Translations under genes and position numbers: made by a program
The notes under the pieces: model-generated
The model's input: only the letters and a program-made list of their open reading frames with translations
Told to the model about the DNA's origin: nothing
Databases searched by the model: none
In this document: piece after piece, positions 43,559 through 51,078 of the stretch
How the letters are laid out: the number at the start of each line of letters is the position of its first letter
How positions within the stretch are numbered: position 1 is the first letter of the stretch
Origin: Halobacillus_B sp963739045
GTDB taxonomy: Bacteria > Bacillota > Bacilli > Bacillales > Halobacillaceae
Assembly (NCBI GenBank): GCA_963739045.1
Contig: CAVTYY010000004.1
Span: 806,001 to 870,000 of the forward strand
DNA: 64,000 nt
Reading direction: 5' to 3'

Positions 43559-44671
43559 ATGAAAGACCCAAAGGATACCCGTGTTGTTGTAGGTATGAGT
43601 GGAGGAGTAGATTCATCGGTTGCCGCTCTGTTATTGAAGCAGCAAGGGTATGACGTAGTAGGCATATTTATGAAGAATTGGGACGATACAGACGAAAATG
43701 GAGTGTGTACAGCGACAGAAGATTATGATGATGTCATTCGAGTCTGCAATCAGCTGGACATTCCCTATTATGCCGTCAACTTTGAAAAACAGTATTGGGA
43801 TAAGGTATTTACTTACTTCCTGGAAGAGTATAAAGCTGGAAGAACCCCCAATCCAGATGTGATGTGTAATAAAGAGATTAAATTCAAAGCTTTCATGGAG
43901 CATGCTATGTCCCTGGGGGCTGATTATTTAGCGACGGGCCACTATGCCCGGGTCCATGAGAATAAGGGCAAGTATGAAATGCTGCGGGGAATAGATGAGA
44001 ACAAGGACCAAACTTACTTCTTAAATCAATTATCTCAGGATGTTTTGGCGAAAGTAATGTTCCCTATTGGAGATATTGAAAAAAAGAAAGTACGTGCAAT
44101 CGCTGAAGAAGCTGGTCTTGCTACTGCTAAGAAAAAAGATTCTACAGGGATCTGCTTTATTGGGGAAAGGAATTTTAAAGAATTCTTAAGTGAATATCTG
44201 CCCGCGCAGCCTGGAAACATGGAAACACTGGATGGTGAAGTAAAAGGCAAGCATGATGGTCTTATGTATTATACCCTGGGACAAAGACAAGGACTGGGGA
44301 TCGGCGGTGCTGGAGAACCATGGTTTGTCACAGGCAAAAATATAGAACAGAATATTTTATATGTGGGTCAGGGTTTTCACCACGAAGCCCTTTATTCAGA
44401 CGGATTAATAGCTTCTGCTGCCAATTGGACGAGCGGTTCTGCTCCGGCAGAATCCTTTACTTGCACAGCGAAATTCCGCTATCGTCAGGATGATAGTGCA
44501 GTTACTGTCAATCCTCTCGAAAATGGCACTTGGAAAGTTACCTTTCATGAGCCGGAACGTGCGGTTACTCCAGGTCAGGCGGTTGTATTTTATGATGATG
44601 ACGTCTGCCTTGGCGGTGCTACAATTGATGAAGTTTTAAAATCAGACGAGATTCTGACTTATGTCGGCTGA
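43559..44671 (+). CDS. mnmA: tRNA 2-thiouridylase MnmA
   Basis: MnmA installs 2-thiouridine at position 34 of tRNA-Lys, -Glu and -Gln. The 370-residue product has the PP-loop VGMSGGVDSS (about 11-20), the first catalytic cysteine in NPDVMCNKEIKF (about Cys105) and the second in DSTGICFIGER (about Cys201). The ATG at 43559 is five bases after GGAAGGTGG; ATG 43541 lies before this site. The cysteine donor YrvO is 18 bases upstream. Confidence 0.97.
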   Translation: MKDPKDTRVVVGMSGGVDSSVAALLLKQQGYDVVGIFMKNWDDTDENGVCTATEDYDDVIRVCNQLDIPYYAVNFEKQYWDKVFTYFLEEYKAGRTPNPDVMCNKEIKFKAFMEHAMSLGADYLATGHYARVHENKGKYEMLRGIDENKDQTYFLNQLSQDVLAKVMFPIGDIEKKKVRAIAEEAGLATAKKKDSTGICFIGERNFKEFLSEYLPAQPGNMETLDGEVKGKHDGLMYYTLGQRQGLGIGGAGEPWFVTGKNIEQNILYVGQGFHHEALYSDGLIASAANWTSGSAPAESFTCTAKFRYRQDDSAVTVNPLENGTWKVTFHEPERAVTPGQAVVFYDDDVCLGGATIDEVLKSDEILTYVG

Positions 44672-44682
44672 CCGTACAAATG

Positions 44683-44716
44683 GCCATGTCCAGTTCTATT
44701 AGGGACATGGCTTTTT
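44683..44716 (+). terminator. Rho-independent terminator after mnmA
   Basis: GCCATGTCC (44683-44691) pairs with GGACATGGC (44703-44711), followed by five T. Confidence 0.88.
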
Positions 44717-44761
44717 GAAGTTAATAGAATGAAGTAAAGTAGCCCAATTCTTTAAGACTCA

Positions 44762-44928
44762 GTTTCGAGGATATAGCGGGCGTCTAGGGACTTCGGGAAA
44801 AGGTTCGCTTTCCGTGGGGCGGGCGCTGAGCCTCCTCGAGCAAAGCTCTGTGGGGTCTCAGCTGTCCCGCAATTCCCACAGGAGTCTCACCGTTTCCCTC
44901 CGCCCCTCCACCATAAAAGGATCTCGAA
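44762..44928 (+). repeat. GC-rich dispersed intergenic repeat, copy A
   Basis: The element begins GTTTCGAGG, includes GCTTTCCGTGGGGCGGGCG, CTGAGCCTCCTC and GGGGTCTCAGCTGTCCCGC, and ends ATCTCGAAAC. An inverted copy lies at 45154-45311. The outer TTTCGAGG/CTCGAAA form an imperfect terminal inverted repeat. The style matches intergenic repeats I recall from many Bacillaceae genomes. No open frame runs through it, so it is non-autonomous if mobile. Confidence 0.75.
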
Positions 44929-44940
44929 ACTTCTACTAGA

Positions 44941-45153
44941 ATAAGTGAAGATTCTGAAGCATTCCATGGTGTCTCGATTAAAAGGGTAATGGGGAAAAGG
45001 CAAGTTATTCCTATACAACAATTTTAATTTTAGGTGACGGACACTAATTACTTTATCAATTGTATCTATCTAACCTTCAGCAGGGCATAAAGCGGATCTA
45101 TCGCACTAAGAATAGATTTATTGGTCCACTTCTTCATCGGAAGTGATCTGTAG
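44941..45153. other. Gene-free spacer between the two inverted repeats
   Basis: No supported reading frame, RNA gene or clear promoter is visible here. Together with the flanking repeats it makes a 790-base gene-free gap between mnmA and yrrB; the part from 45312 to 45490 is also AT-rich and featureless apart from the yrrB ribosome-binding site. Confidence 0.5.
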
Positions 45154-45311
45154 ATTTCGAGATACTGTATAGGGCAAAGTCCGGAGGGGGGCGGGGAGAC
45201 AGCATGACAGGTGAGACCCCGGAAGACGAAGTCTGAGGAGGCTCAGCGCATGTCCGCGGAAAGCGAGTCACCCCCCGCAGGACTTTCACCACACATTAAT
45301 GCCTCGAGATT
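45154..45311 (-). repeat. GC-rich dispersed intergenic repeat, copy B (inverted)
   Basis: Read on the minus strand this contains CGCTTTCCGCGGAC, GCGCTGAGCCTCCTCAG, GGGGTCTCACCTGTCATGC and flanking CTCGAGG/TCTCGAAAT, the same order of blocks as copy A at 44762-44928. The two copies are about 225 bases apart in opposite orientation and could form a large cruciform or RNA foldback. Confidence 0.75.
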
Positions 45312-45505
45312 GTCTGCTACAATCCTGCTTTTTACTTAAAGACTACTTTCAAAATAATCGCTTGAAATATCCCTCAACCAATTTCGCCATTTGATGGGAG
45401 AGTGCAGCTCTTATTCAACTATGACCTCACTTAAAGGAATAGGTAATTAAAAAAATAGGTACCAACTAAAACAGATATAACTTTTTTATAGGAGAGGAGT
45501 CAATT

Positions 45506-46174
45506 ATGGACAAAATGTCAAAAGCAATTGAACAAATGCAAAAGCAGAACTTTGAAGAAGCCGCTCGACTATTTACTGAGGCCATCGATGAAAATCCAAA
45601 AGAACCTATAGGGTATGTTAATTTTGGGAATTTATTATTACACATGAATGATTATGACCGTGCGCTTCGTTTCTTTAACAGAGCCATAAGTTTAGATAGC
45701 AAGGCAGCGACTGCTTACTATGGAGCAGGTAACGTCTATTACGAACAAGAGAAATTCACCAAAGCTCAGGAACAATTTTTACTAGCTGTAGAAAACGGAC
45801 TGGATGAAGCAAATGTCCATTTTATGCTGGGAATGACTTTTTTTCACCAGGATTATATGAAGCTTGCTCTCCCTTATTTACTTAGAGCAGCAGAATTAGC
45901 ACCAGAGGATGTGGATGTCCAATTTCAATACGGGCTATGTCTTGCACAGAATGGACAAATTGAAGAAACGGAACGAGTCCTGACTCATGTGCTTCAATTA
46001 GAAAAAGATCACAGTGATGCATGTTATAATTTAGGAGTAGTAGCACTTCATAAAGAGAAACCTGATGCAGCTATATCTTATTTTGAAAAAGCGCTGGAAA
46101 TTCAGCCTGATCATATGCTTGCTGCCCACGCGAAGAAACAAGTAGAAGAAGCGTTGAATAACGATAAATCGTAA
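45506..46174 (+). CDS. yrrB: Tetratricopeptide repeat protein YrrB
   Basis: The 222-residue product is made almost entirely of six TPR units (for example PIGYVNFGNLLLHMNDYDRALRFF-like and ACYNLGVVALHKEKPDAAISYFEKALEI-like helices), forming a protein-binding superhelix. The partner is unknown. It sits between mnmA and recD2, as in B. subtilis. AGGAGAGGAG precedes the ATG. Confidence 0.9.
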   Translation: MDKMSKAIEQMQKQNFEEAARLFTEAIDENPKEPIGYVNFGNLLLHMNDYDRALRFFNRAISLDSKAATAYYGAGNVYYEQEKFTKAQEQFLLAVENGLDEANVHFMLGMTFFHQDYMKLALPYLLRAAELAPEDVDVQFQYGLCLAQNGQIEETERVLTHVLQLEKDHSDACYNLGVVALHKEKPDAAISYFEKALEIQPDHMLAAHAKKQVEEALNNDKS

Positions 46175-46182
46175 GGAGAAAT

Positions 46183-48510
46183 ATGGTCATGGAAGAACAA
46201 TTGGTGAATCCTGAAAAAAATGAAGATCGTCCCTTTGTAAAAGGGGAACTGAAACGGATGATCTTCCATAATGAATCCGAACATTTCTCAATCGCTTCGA
46301 TTACCGTCCGCGATACGAATGAGGACTTTAAAGAAAAGGATCTTGTAATTAAAGGACATTTTTCTCCTTTAGATGAAGGGGAAACCTATGTTTTCCATGG
46401 ACAGTTTCAAACTCATAAAAAATTTGGATTACAGTATGAAGTTGAATTTTACCAACGGGTTCTGCCAGAAACTAAAGATGGACTAGTGTTGTATTTATCT
46501 AGTGATTTATTTCACGGAATTGGCAAGAAAACGGCGGAACGAATTATAGAAATATTGGGAGAAGGGGCTATTTCTAAGATTCTGCAGAATAGATCTGTCC
46601 TCGATACCATTCCTAAATTGCCGAAAGAAAAAGCAGATCAGCTTTATACAGCTTTAAAAGAACATCAGGGCTTTGAGCATGTAATGGTGCATCTTGCTCA
46701 ATACGGGATTGGTCTAAGACTCTCTCAAAAAATATACGAAGCGTTCAAGGACCAAACCCTGAGCATTATTGAAGAAGATCCCTATCAGCTTGTGTTTAAA
46801 GTCGAAGGGTTTGGTTTTCACCGCGCTGACGAGTTAGCTAAACTTCAAAATCTATCCCACGATCACTCCACCAGGCTGCGTGCGGCGTGTCTTTACATGA
46901 TGCAGCAAAGTTTATCTGCTGGCCATGTCTATCTCCCCACATCAGAATGCTTATCACAAGTTGAAAAGTTATTAAACAGCGGCAACGGAGCCATGATTTC
47001 ATTTGAACAATTATCAGAGCAAATGATTCATTTAGCAGAAGAACGGTACGTGTTTATTGAAGATGAGCGAGTTTATCTTCCCTCGCTTTATTTTGCAGAA
47101 AATGGCTTTGTAAGACAGCTCGATCGTTTGCTGGAGGAAGAACTGGAGACCGAATACACGCAAGCCGAATTAATGAAAATTATTGGTGATATTGAAGAAG
47201 AAGAGGCCATGAGCTATGGCGAGGACCAATTCGCAGCTATTGAAAAGGCTCTTCATTCTAAGCTTATGATCCTGACTGGAGGACCTGGCACAGGGAAGAC
47301 CACAGTTATTAAAGGGATTATTCATTCTTTTTCCAAGCTTAATAAGTATTCTGTAAACCCAGGAGATTATGACCAGGACGAGCCATTTCCATTTATCATG
47401 GCAGCACCGACTGGCCGGGCGGCAAAACGAATGACTGAATCAACAGGACTGCCGGCAAGTACTATTCACCGCCTGCTGGGATGGGATGGTCATAATAGTT
47501 TTGAAAAAAACCAAAACCATCCTTTAGAAGGGAAACTCCTAATTATTGATGAATTTTCCATGGTAGATATTTGGCTCGCTTATCAATTGTTCAGAGCAAT
47601 TCCTTCAGATATGCAGGTGTTGATAGTAGGGGATGAAGATCAGCTTCCGTCTGTTGGGCCTGGACAAGTCTTAGCCGATTTACTTGCCTCAAACCAGGTG
47701 GATTCTGTAAAGCTGACGGAAGTGTACCGTCAGAAGGAAGGCTCTAAAATCATCCAGCTTGCCCATGAAATTAAGAACGATCAGTGTAAAGTAGATTCAT
47801 TAAAAAAACATCATGATTTTACTTTCATCCCTGCAGGAGAACGACAGTTGAAGGAACTAGTAGGGAATATAGTGAAGAAGGCAGTGGACAAAGGGATTGA
47901 ATTAAGAGAAGTTCAGGTGCTTGCTCCTATGTATCGTACGGATGTCGGCATTCATCAATTAAACATCGAAATCCAAAAACTCTTGAATCCGAAATCAAAC
48001 CAAAAGCGGGATTTAGCTTTTAAAGACGTGATTTTTCGGAAAGGAGACAAGGTGATTCAGCTGGTGAATCAGCCAGAGGATGGTGTTTATAATGGAGATA
48101 TTGGTGAAATTGCAGCCATTTTCAGAGAAGAAGAGAATGTTGATGGTGTAGAACAAGTGGTGGTAGAATACGATGGGAAAGAAGTAGTCTATCCAAGAAA
48201 AGATTTAAACAATATTATGCACGCCTACTGCACTTCGATTCATAAATCCCAGGGAAGTGAATTCTCCATTGTCATTCTTCCTGTGGTCCGTGGCTACAAA
48301 CGAATGCTGAGGAAAAATCTTCTTTACACTGCTATTACCAGATCGAAAGAGTCGTTGATTATCTGTGGTGATCGTAGTGCCTTTTTGGAAGGTGTCAGGT
48401 CTGCAGATACAAATATAAGGTACACCAGGCTGAAAGAAAAACTTCATGAAGAGCCACCGCCTGTTTCTGAAGAGGAGGAAGAAGAACTATCTCCTTATGA
48501 TTTCATGTAA
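46183..48510 (+). CDS. recD2: RecD2 5'-3' DNA helicase
   Basis: RecD2 is an SF1B helicase, not part of RecBCD, that helps replication fork progression and limits mismatches. The 775-residue product has an N-terminal OB-like region (about 18-100), helix-hairpin-helix segments (LFHGIGKKTAERIIEIL), Walker A GGPGTGKTT (about 366-374), Walker B LLIIDEFSMVD, and the C-terminal UvrD-like motif CTSIHKSQGSEF. ATG 46183 is close to AAGGAG (four bases); ATG 46189 (spacing ten) is an alternative. Confidence 0.95.
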   Translation: MVMEEQLVNPEKNEDRPFVKGELKRMIFHNESEHFSIASITVRDTNEDFKEKDLVIKGHFSPLDEGETYVFHGQFQTHKKFGLQYEVEFYQRVLPETKDGLVLYLSSDLFHGIGKKTAERIIEILGEGAISKILQNRSVLDTIPKLPKEKADQLYTALKEHQGFEHVMVHLAQYGIGLRLSQKIYEAFKDQTLSIIEEDPYQLVFKVEGFGFHRADELAKLQNLSHDHSTRLRAACLYMMQQSLSAGHVYLPTSECLSQVEKLLNSGNGAMISFEQLSEQMIHLAEERYVFIEDERVYLPSLYFAENGFVRQLDRLLEEELETEYTQAELMKIIGDIEEEEAMSYGEDQFAAIEKALHSKLMILTGGPGTGKTTVIKGIIHSFSKLNKYSVNPGDYDQDEPFPFIMAAPTGRAAKRMTESTGLPASTIHRLLGWDGHNSFEKNQNHPLEGKLLIIDEFSMVDIWLAYQLFRAIPSDMQVLIVGDEDQLPSVGPGQVLADLLASNQVDSVKLTEVYRQKEGSKIIQLAHEIKNDQCKVDSLKKHHDFTFIPAGERQLKELVGNIVKKAVDKGIELREVQVLAPMYRTDVGIHQLNIEIQKLLNPKSNQKRDLAFKDVIFRKGDKVIQLVNQPEDGVYNGDIGEIAAIFREEENVDGVEQVVVEYDGKEVVYPRKDLNNIMHAYCTSIHKSQGSEFSIVILPVVRGYKRMLRKNLLYTAITRSKESLIICGDRSAFLEGVRSADTNIRYTRLKEKLHEEPPPVSEEEEEELSPYDFM

Positions 48511-48528
48511 AGAAAGGCGCGGATCAAA

Positions 48529-49344
48529 ATGACTCACAAATTAGGGGTATCCGGAAGCACGATTATGTCTGATCCGGAAAAATTAAACGATTTATTTGGT
48601 TATCGACTCTCTCACGTAGAGATTGGCGAATTCCCAAATGAAGAATCCTTCCAGGAATTTTTGAGACTAGCAGAAGAAAATCAAGTGACTTTTGGTATTC
48701 ATTCTCCATTAATAAGGGGAAATAGCAAATATGATTTAATAGAAATGGTTTCTGTTCCTACAGAAATGGCCCGAGATAACTTTGAAAAAGAAGTGGCAGC
48801 AATGAAAGAGGCCGGGGCTGCCTACACTCTTGTTCATTTTCCCTATTTTAGTGGAGAGAGAAGAGAGAATCCCTCAGAAATGATTGAAGAAGGGTTAAGC
48901 CTATTGAGCAGCTGGCAGTTGAAATACGGGATTCCAATTGTATGTGAGCCGAAGCTCGGGGGTGATCAATCTTCTTTAGGCATCGAATATTTACATGAAT
49001 TTAGCGAAGATTTATGGAAAAGCTACGGGTTGTCTGTTTGTATTGATATTGGAGACTATCGCATGGCTGCGGGAGATCAATGGAAGAAGTATCTAAAACC
49101 ATTACTTCCTTTCGTAAAAGTCGTGCACTTACATAATGTTGCTTATTTAGAGGATGGGTATTTATGGATACCTGTGCATCCTGAATTTGAGTCAAGCTCC
49201 AATCATTATGCCATGCAGCCTATGATTGAATACCTGGCATCGGGCAGGGAAAAGTATTTTGTGTTTGAGCATACCCCCCATTCAAGACCAAGCTGGCAAA
49301 TGGTTGCCGAGGGAATCCAGTGGGTTCATAACTTGATAGAATAA
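48529..49344 (+). CDS. TIM-barrel protein (sugar phosphate isomerase/epimerase or AP endonuclease-2 fold)
   Basis: The 271-residue product has the xylose-isomerase-like TIM barrel layout: GVSGSTIM near the start, EIGEFP, GIHSPLIRG, LVHFPYFSGE (about 102-111), VCEPKLGG, CIDIGDYRM (about 182-190) and VVHLHNVAY (about 209-217), whose acidic and histidine residues fit metal ligands. The substrate cannot be inferred. It is 18 bases after recD2 and just before a tiny zinc-ribbon gene, a region where B. subtilis carries different genes. AAAGGCG precedes the ATG. Confidence 0.75.
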   Translation: MTHKLGVSGSTIMSDPEKLNDLFGYRLSHVEIGEFPNEESFQEFLRLAEENQVTFGIHSPLIRGNSKYDLIEMVSVPTEMARDNFEKEVAAMKEAGAAYTLVHFPYFSGERRENPSEMIEEGLSLLSSWQLKYGIPIVCEPKLGGDQSSLGIEYLHEFSEDLWKSYGLSVCIDIGDYRMAAGDQWKKYLKPLLPFVKVVHLHNVAYLEDGYLWIPVHPEFESSSNHYAMQPMIEYLASGREKYFVFEHTPHSRPSWQMVAEGIQWVHNLIE

Positions 49345-49399
49345 ATGTATGATTTCCAATGAATTAGACCATACTTCTCTTAAAAAAGGAGTATGCTCT

Positions 49400-49576
49400 A
49401 TGAGATGTCCAAATTGTAACAATAAGAATCTCGGCCGAATTGGCAATGATCAGTATTATTGCTGGAACTGCTGCTTGGAGCTTTCCATTGAGAATGGCAA
49501 AATGAATATCAATCAAATAGAGGAAGATGGAAGTTTAAGTTCATTAAATGATATTTTCTATCAGCAAGGGTCTTAG
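49400..49576 (+). CDS. Small zinc-ribbon protein
   Basis: The 58-residue product begins MRCPNCNNKNLGRIGNDQYYCWNCCLEL, with two CxxC knuckles (Cys3-Cys6 and Cys21-Cys24, plus Cys25) forming a single zinc ribbon, then a short acidic tail. The ATG at 49400 is nine bases after AAAAAGGAG; a longer frame from 49349 has no ribosome-binding site. Function unknown; size and position suggest the small YrzR-like proteins near yrrI in Bacillus, but I cannot confirm that. Confidence 0.75.
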   Translation: MRCPNCNNKNLGRIGNDQYYCWNCCLELSIENGKMNINQIEEDGSLSSLNDIFYQQGS

Positions 49577-49582
49577 ATTAAT

Positions 49583-50650
49583 ATGGGGGATCGCAATAAT
49601 CTGTGGACTAGAAGGCTGACTATTTCCTTCATTATCTTGTTGTTTCTGCTGCTGCTTGCCTGGTTGTTTCCTTACTATGACCATATTTTAATAATGGCAT
49701 GTAAGATCTTTCTGCCTTTTATGATCGCAATTGTTTTATCTCTTCTGCTTCACCCGCTTGTCCATCTGCTTGAGGAGATAGGGATAAGGCGGGGGTGGGC
49801 GATTTTGTTAATATTTGCTGTGTTTTTTACTCTTGCAGGGTTTGGGATTTATCGAGGCTATCCTAAATTAATAGAACAGCTGAAGTTATTAAGTGATCAG
49901 CTGCCTCAGTTAACCGAAGCCTATCAGGGATGGACCAAACAGATTTATGCCCAGACCGAACGGCTGCCTGATGGCATTCATCACAAATTAGACGGCAGCT
50001 TTTCTAATTTTGAAGCTTGGCTGAGTTCCCGTTTGATGATCGTTTTAACGGGCATGAGCGGAATTTTCGATTTAATTTTGTTAGTTGCCGTGATCCCGGT
50101 TATGACTTTTTATTTTTTGAAAGATGATAAGCTGATTTTCCAAGCATGTATTCAACTGCTCCCTAGGAAATGGCATGAGGAAGGCACACGTCTTGGGAAA
50201 GAACTAAGTCGTTCTTTAGGCGGTTATATTCGAGGTCAGCTTCTCATTAGTTTATTTGTTGGAGTACTGGCGACGATAAGCTTTTGGCTGGCGGGGCTGC
50301 CTTATCCGTTAGTTCTGGGGATTATAGCAGGGATAACGAATATTATTCCGTATTTTGGACCGCTTTTAGGGGCAGTACCTGCTTTAATTGTGGCCATCAC
50401 AGTGTCTGCGAAAACTTTAGTATTTGCCTTAATCGCCATTACTGTAATTCAAGTCCTTGAGGGCAATCTTTTATCGCCTTATATTATGGGAAAGAGCATT
50501 CATATCCATCCTCTTCTCATCATCTTTGCGTTAATTGCTGGAGGAGAGCTTGCGGGAATTCCAGGTATGATATTAGCGGTGCCTGTACTTACTTGTCTAA
50601 AAGCCATCATTCATGAAATTAAACTTGGAAGGCTGGACGTTGACAGATAA
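49583..50650 (+). CDS. AI-2E family transporter (YrrI-like permease)
   Basis: The 355-residue product has about eight membrane spans and the conserved AI-2E/UPF0118 motif GYIRGQLLISLFVG (about 213-226) and GITNIIPYFGPLLGAVPALIVAI-type loop, ending VPVLTCLKAIIHEI. Members export diverse small molecules or exchange sodium for protons; none is certain here. It lies where B. subtilis yrrI is found, upstream of alaS. Its ribosome-binding site is weak (AAGGG about 13 bases away). The alaS promoter overlaps its stop codon. Confidence 0.87.
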   Translation: MGDRNNLWTRRLTISFIILLFLLLLAWLFPYYDHILIMACKIFLPFMIAIVLSLLLHPLVHLLEEIGIRRGWAILLIFAVFFTLAGFGIYRGYPKLIEQLKLLSDQLPQLTEAYQGWTKQIYAQTERLPDGIHHKLDGSFSNFEAWLSSRLMIVLTGMSGIFDLILLVAVIPVMTFYFLKDDKLIFQACIQLLPRKWHEEGTRLGKELSRSLGGYIRGQLLISLFVGVLATISFWLAGLPYPLVLGIIAGITNIIPYFGPLLGAVPALIVAITVSAKTLVFALIAITVIQVLEGNLLSPYIMGKSIHIHPLLIIFALIAGGELAGIPGMILAVPVLTCLKAIIHEIKLGRLDVDR

Positions 50651-50668
50651 GGGCTTGTTCACTATAAT
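50640..50668 (+). promoter_or_regulatory. Promoter of the alaS T-box operon
   Basis: Fully consensus TTGACA (50640-50645) and TATAAT (50663-50668) with a 17-base spacer. The -35 lies across the end of the permease gene. Confidence 0.85.
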
Positions 50669-50674
50669 TACCCA

Positions 50675-50933
50675 TATCGAACTATATGGACGAATAAACA
50701 CGTTGAAGGAAAAAAGTAAACAGGCATCACTTCAAAGAGAGGGATTTCCATTAGGCTGGGAGAAATCCTGCTGGTGATCTGTTGAAAGCTATTCCAGAGT
50801 GCGGTTAATCGCCGCCGGTGTCACGCCTCGTTATTGGCGTATGAGGTGATAGATGATTGTTGTCTATAATCAGGGTGGTACCGCGGTTTTTTAAAGCTCC
50901 CGTCCCTGCCGTTGCGCAGGGGCGGGATTTTTT
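50675..50933 (+). promoter_or_regulatory. T-box riboswitch of alaS (specifier GCT, alanine)
   Basis: The T-box sequence AGGGTGGTACCGCGG is at 50872-50886. The specifier side of stem I has GAAAGCTATTCC, with GCT (Ala) at 50788-50790. The UGGU bulge pairs with an A73 discriminator, as in tRNA-Ala, so both recognition elements agree with the downstream gene. Hence uncharged tRNA-Ala should raise alaS expression by antitermination. Confidence 0.95.
50898..50933 (+). terminator. T-box attenuator terminator before alaS
   Basis: TCCCGTCCCTGC (50898-50909) pairs with GCAGGGGCGGGA (50916-50927) with one G-U, followed by six T. It is the terminator that competes with the alaS antiterminator. Confidence 0.9.
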
Positions 50934-51078
50934 CGTTCATTTGGAAATATTGTTTATAATTGTAATTTGATTTCCCAGGTCTTCACCCGGCTGAAAGTCT
51001 TCTGACGCATGGGATTGTTACATGAAGTTACGGCTGCCCAAGCGCATCCATTTCGATAATTTAAGGAGGATTCAGATA

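Noticed and set aside
44762..45311. Insertion sequence remnant
   Set aside because: No transposase frame or remnant is detectable in any frame; only short non-coding repeat copies are present.
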